This document shows positions 60,711 through 64,000 of a DNA stretch of 64,000 bases, piece by piece. The translations under genes were made by a program, and so were the position numbers. Location of the stretch: the NCBI RefSeq assembly GCF_047675955.1, contig NC_132929.1, forward strand, positions 33,472,421-33,536,420. The letters run 5' to 3'. The first letter of the stretch is position 1. The number at the start of each line of letters is the position of its first letter. The notes under the pieces were generated by a model, which saw nothing but the letters and a program-made list of their open reading frames with translations, was not told the DNA's origin and did no database searches. The stretch is from Chlorocebus sabaeus (lineage: Eukaryota; Chordata; Mammalia; Primates; Cercopithecidae).

Positions 60711-62134
60711 AATCTCTCCCTTAGTACTCCAGTTAATTGAAGGAGTTAAAAAAGACAGATGGGACTCCTGGGGACTGCTCATTCTGAGAGTCTGTCCACC
60801 ATTCTTGTGTTTTTCTTGCCTTGTGAAGCAGAAGTAGCTTGTTACAAGTAGAACACCACAGCTGCACTGAATGACAGAAAAACCTCATCTTTTTTTAGTT
60901 TCCCTGCACAGAGCTCATTATGAAAGAGTAAGTGATAGTGTTCCTATCATGCAGTTTCTTAACTTTGCACCCCCTGCAGAGCCTCTCAGCTCTGGGTACC
61001 CCAAACATGTAAGGGCAGTGAACTGGGGGCTCCTCCACACATAATGAAACTGGGCTAATTCTCAGCAGGAATGTTGGCACAGTTCAACTCTGACTCCCAT
61101 CCTCGTTTGAATAGGCCTCAAGATTGATACCAGGAGTATCCCTGGAAGAGCCACAGTGTACTGGAATCATGTTCACAGCAATGCGGCAGTGTAAGGGAAA
61201 GCAATTTGGGGCTTTGCAAGAAAAATAATTTGTTATACAGGACAAAAAGGAACACAAAAGGCTTTTCATGCCTTCTTTATTCAGGGCAGTTGCTCCCTGA
61301 ACAGTTTCTAAAGTTGGGTAAAATGTTTCTTTTTATTAATTACTCATATTAGGGTGAGTTCCTTGTCAGAGCTATTTTATTACACATATCAAGGTAGATT
61401 TCTTCTCAGAGATATAATACCTTTTTAAAAATAGAAAAATAAATCTCTACTAGAGATTCTAGTAAACTAGTCAAAGATGCCTGCTTTTTGTAATATCTTT
61501 TCATAAATTCCAAATAGATCTACTCTCTTCTTCCCCGTTCTCCTTTCTTAATTTTCATTGCTATGCTTCCTGGTTCCAACTGTGTTGGGAATAGAAATGC
61601 CAAAAATATGGGGATTGGGTATTTGTCTTTCTGAAGGACCCAGAAATAACAGGCCAAATTAATCTGTCCAGATTTCCACCAGAAACAAACAAGACCAAGG
61701 CACTGAAGCCGTTCCTTTATGTGGTAACAGCAGTTTAAACCTTTATCTGTGGAATTCAGATTATGAAGGCCAATATAACCACTTTGTTTCCAGCCTTCTT
61801 TCCCACCATTCCCACCACCACACGCCCACGACTCTAACCACACAAAACCACTTGCCCTTCCTGGAACATGCCTGTGTGCCTTGGTATAAGCTGCTCCATC
61901 TACCTGCAAAGCCTTTTCACGCCTTGCTTACTTGATAAACTCATTTTTACAGAGATACGTCTTTCACCTCCTCTGAGAAGGTGGCTTTCCTCCCCTCCCC
62001 TCCCTGCAGGGTTTGGTTTTCCTTCTCTGATCTTACAGCGCTATGTACATAACTCTCACATTGTGCTTAATAGCTGTCTCCCCCACTACAATGACTGACT
62101 TTTAAAAAAATATGTGTATGTACACACAGAAGAT

Positions 62135-62423
62135 TTTCTTTTAAGACAGGGTCTCGCTCTCTTGCCAAGGCTGAACTGTAGTAGTATAATTATGGCTCAC
62201 TGCATCCTTGAAATTCTGAGTTCAAGCAATCCTCCCAACTCAGCCTGAGTAGCTGGGACCACAGGCACTTGCCATCATGCCTGGCTAATTAAAAAAAATT
62301 TTCTTGGTACAGACAGGGTCTCACTATGTTGACCAGGCTGGTCTCAAACTCTTGGCCTCAAGGGGTCCTCCTGCCTAGGCCTTGAAAGCACTGGGATTAC
62401 AGGCGTGGGCTACCAGGACCCAG
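62135..62423 (-). mobile_element. AluJ-type, minus orientation
   Basis: A diverged reverse Alu: 'AGACAGGGTCTCGCTCTC', 'CTCACTGCATCCTTGAAATTC', 'GAGTAGCTGGGACCACAGGC', 'GGGATTACAGGCGTGGGC'. The 'GTCTCACTATGTTGACCAGG' text fits AluJ. Confidence 0.88.
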
Positions 62424-62473
62424 ACAAACTTTAAATAATGTGTTAAGTCAATAAGTCAGAATATAAAAATTGC

Positions 62474-62735
62474 TTGAGAGCAGTGGTGTGATCACGGCTC
62501 ACTGCATCCTTGGACTCCTGGGCTCAAGCAATCCTGCCTTTCAGCCTCTCGAATAGCTGGGACTACAGGTGCACACTACCAAGCCCAGCTACTTTCTTTT
62601 ATTTATTTTTAGTTTTGCAAAGACCAGGGCTTGCCAACTTGCCCAGGATGGTCTTGAACTCCTGGGCTCACACAATCTTCTGGTCTTGATCTCCCAAAGT
62701 GCTAGAATTATGGGCGTGAGCCATCATGTCCAGCT
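62474..62735 (-). mobile_element. AluJ-type, minus orientation, lacking its 3' end
   Basis: It starts within the element ('GAGCAGTGGTGTGATCACGG') without a T tail and runs to 'GTGAGCCATCATGTCCAGC'. It lies in the same orientation about 50 bp from the previous AluJ. The missing tail suggests a deletion between neighbouring copies or an old truncation. Confidence 0.85.
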
Positions 62736-62945
62736 AATGTTATTGTTGACTGAGCACCTATTCTGTTTACTTGTTTTCACAAACATTATTTAATCTTCAT
62801 GACAATCCTGAGAGGCAGGAATTATCCTACTTTATAATTGGAAAAAAGACTCACAGAGATCAAGAAATGACTTGCAAACAGGCACCCACTGAGTGGCAGA
62901 GCCAGGACTGGTCTCAGAATGTGCACACCAAGCCTCAGGTTCTTT
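62736..62945 (-). mobile_element. MIR fossil
   Basis: Reverse MIR: 'GTTGACTGAGCACCTATTCTG', 'AATCTTCATGACAATCCTGAG', 'ACAGGCACCCACTGAGTGGCAGAGCC'. Confidence 0.7.
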
Positions 62946-64000
62946 TCCCTCCTCTTTTCTAGACCTCCTCCTGGGGATTGGGTCCCCTTTGCTGTGAGTA
63001 GCATTTTGACAGTTAAGCGCATCACCTACCACTAACATGTTCTAGGATCAACTGCCCTGTACATTTAGCCATCCTTTTTTACATAATACTCTCCCATTTC
63101 TATTTTAGATAAGCTTTAAAAATCACGGTTTTGATTGTCTTGGTCTGCTCTGATAGGAAAAAGCATGGCGTAGTCAAGACTACTCTATGTCCCATTAACT
63201 AGGTGAGCTAAAGGGATCAATACCTTAGGACCTGTTCAAACTCAGCCTGAGTACTGAGGAGAAAGCTAACTGCAGAATCTTTGACTTAGAGAATAAATCA
63301 CGGAATCTCATCCAGCAGGCAGAAACTATACCATACTTTTTCTTATTCTCCAGTCTTCAAGTTTTGATTTAAGAATTTTTTAAAAAGAGAAGTTTTATGC
63401 TAATAGTTTTAAACCTACAAAACCAAACGTTTTTCCACATGAAACTGGTTTTTTCAATACCTTCATGACATTCAATCAAACCGGTATTTTTTTAATAAAA
63501 TAGCGAATGATTCACAAATGGACTCACACAACCTTAGAAAAAAGCTTATTAGCTATTTATAGCTATAACTGTAGCAAGCCACTTCCCCCAACCTACAATG
63601 AGGGGCGAAGCTAACTAGGAGGGAGCTGAGCTGATTCATGACTCAAGCAGTAGAGATGGTGCTTGTATCATGCAACATGACATTTATCTCACTTAGGAAA
63701 TGAAAAGAGAACCCCAGCTGTGTAAATTAGAATGAGTGATAATACAGCTGTTAGCTACAAACATTTGTTTGGCATGAATCAATCTGGACTCTCCTGTAGT
63801 TTGCTTTGATGGTCTCTCTACTATCTTGTTGACTAATGATGAGATCATTGTTTGTTAACCTCACTGAGTAAAGAAAACACTATCCCAAGCAAAATGCATA
63901 CTGTTTCCCGCACTTTATTGAGGTTGTTTATTGACTTGTGTTTATAAGAGCTCTTCTATATTTATTAAATATTTACATGCATTGCTTATATATTTAGCTG

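Overview
The window reads as primate (most likely human) genomic DNA. It has AluJ, AluS and AluY copies, several ages of LINE-1, MIR and L2 fossils, MaLR LTRs, and one multi-exon vertebrate gene with GT-AG introns. The gene is ALDH1A2 (retinaldehyde dehydrogenase 2), on the minus strand. Six consecutive coding exons and the 3' UTR can be placed to the base. In my reading they encode residues 301-518 plus 267-300 of the 518-residue enzyme, with a C-terminal stop and a canonical polyadenylation signal. From knowledge of the locus this would be human chromosome 15q21, but that placement is from memory.

Layout. Bases 1 to about 43,320 lie downstream of the gene's 3' end. I find no supportable protein-coding gene there. 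The region is intergenic DNA made of old repeats (L1M, MLT1, MIR, L2, MER5A), three Alus, a 5'-truncated L1 (17.9-20.0 kb), a nearly full-length old L1 in reverse orientation (22.55-28.92 kb) that carries a nested MST-type LTR and has an AluY at its 5' edge, and a young-looking 5'-truncated L1PA (29.48-31.12 kb) with a perfect 15-bp target-site duplication and an open ORF2 tail. Bases 43,323-55,407 hold the 3' UTR and exons 13 to 8 of ALDH1A2. Bases 55,408-64,000 are part of intron 7. They contain an L1PA copy with a 5' inversion and an apparent 3' transduction, MIRs, and two AluJ copies in a row. Exon 7 was not found, so it should lie beyond the right edge.

How it works together. The only gene function visible is retinoic acid synthesis: ALDH1A2 oxidises retinaldehyde to retinoic acid with NAD+. 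The catalytic Cys (320), general-base Glu (286) and cofactor-contacting Glu417/Phe419 are all present, so the visible part looks functional. Codon 348 reads Ile, where I recall Val as the usual residue.

No previously undescribed gene system was found. The most unusual material is in how sequence has been copied locally. Examples are an L1 with inversion plus 3' transduction, two L1s 27 kb apart that stop at the same template nucleotide, an inverted L1 patch inside another L1, and three short dispersed direct duplications 1.0-1.2 kb apart, one of which breaks up a MER5A-like element and one of which sits in a TG-rich disruption of an L1M.
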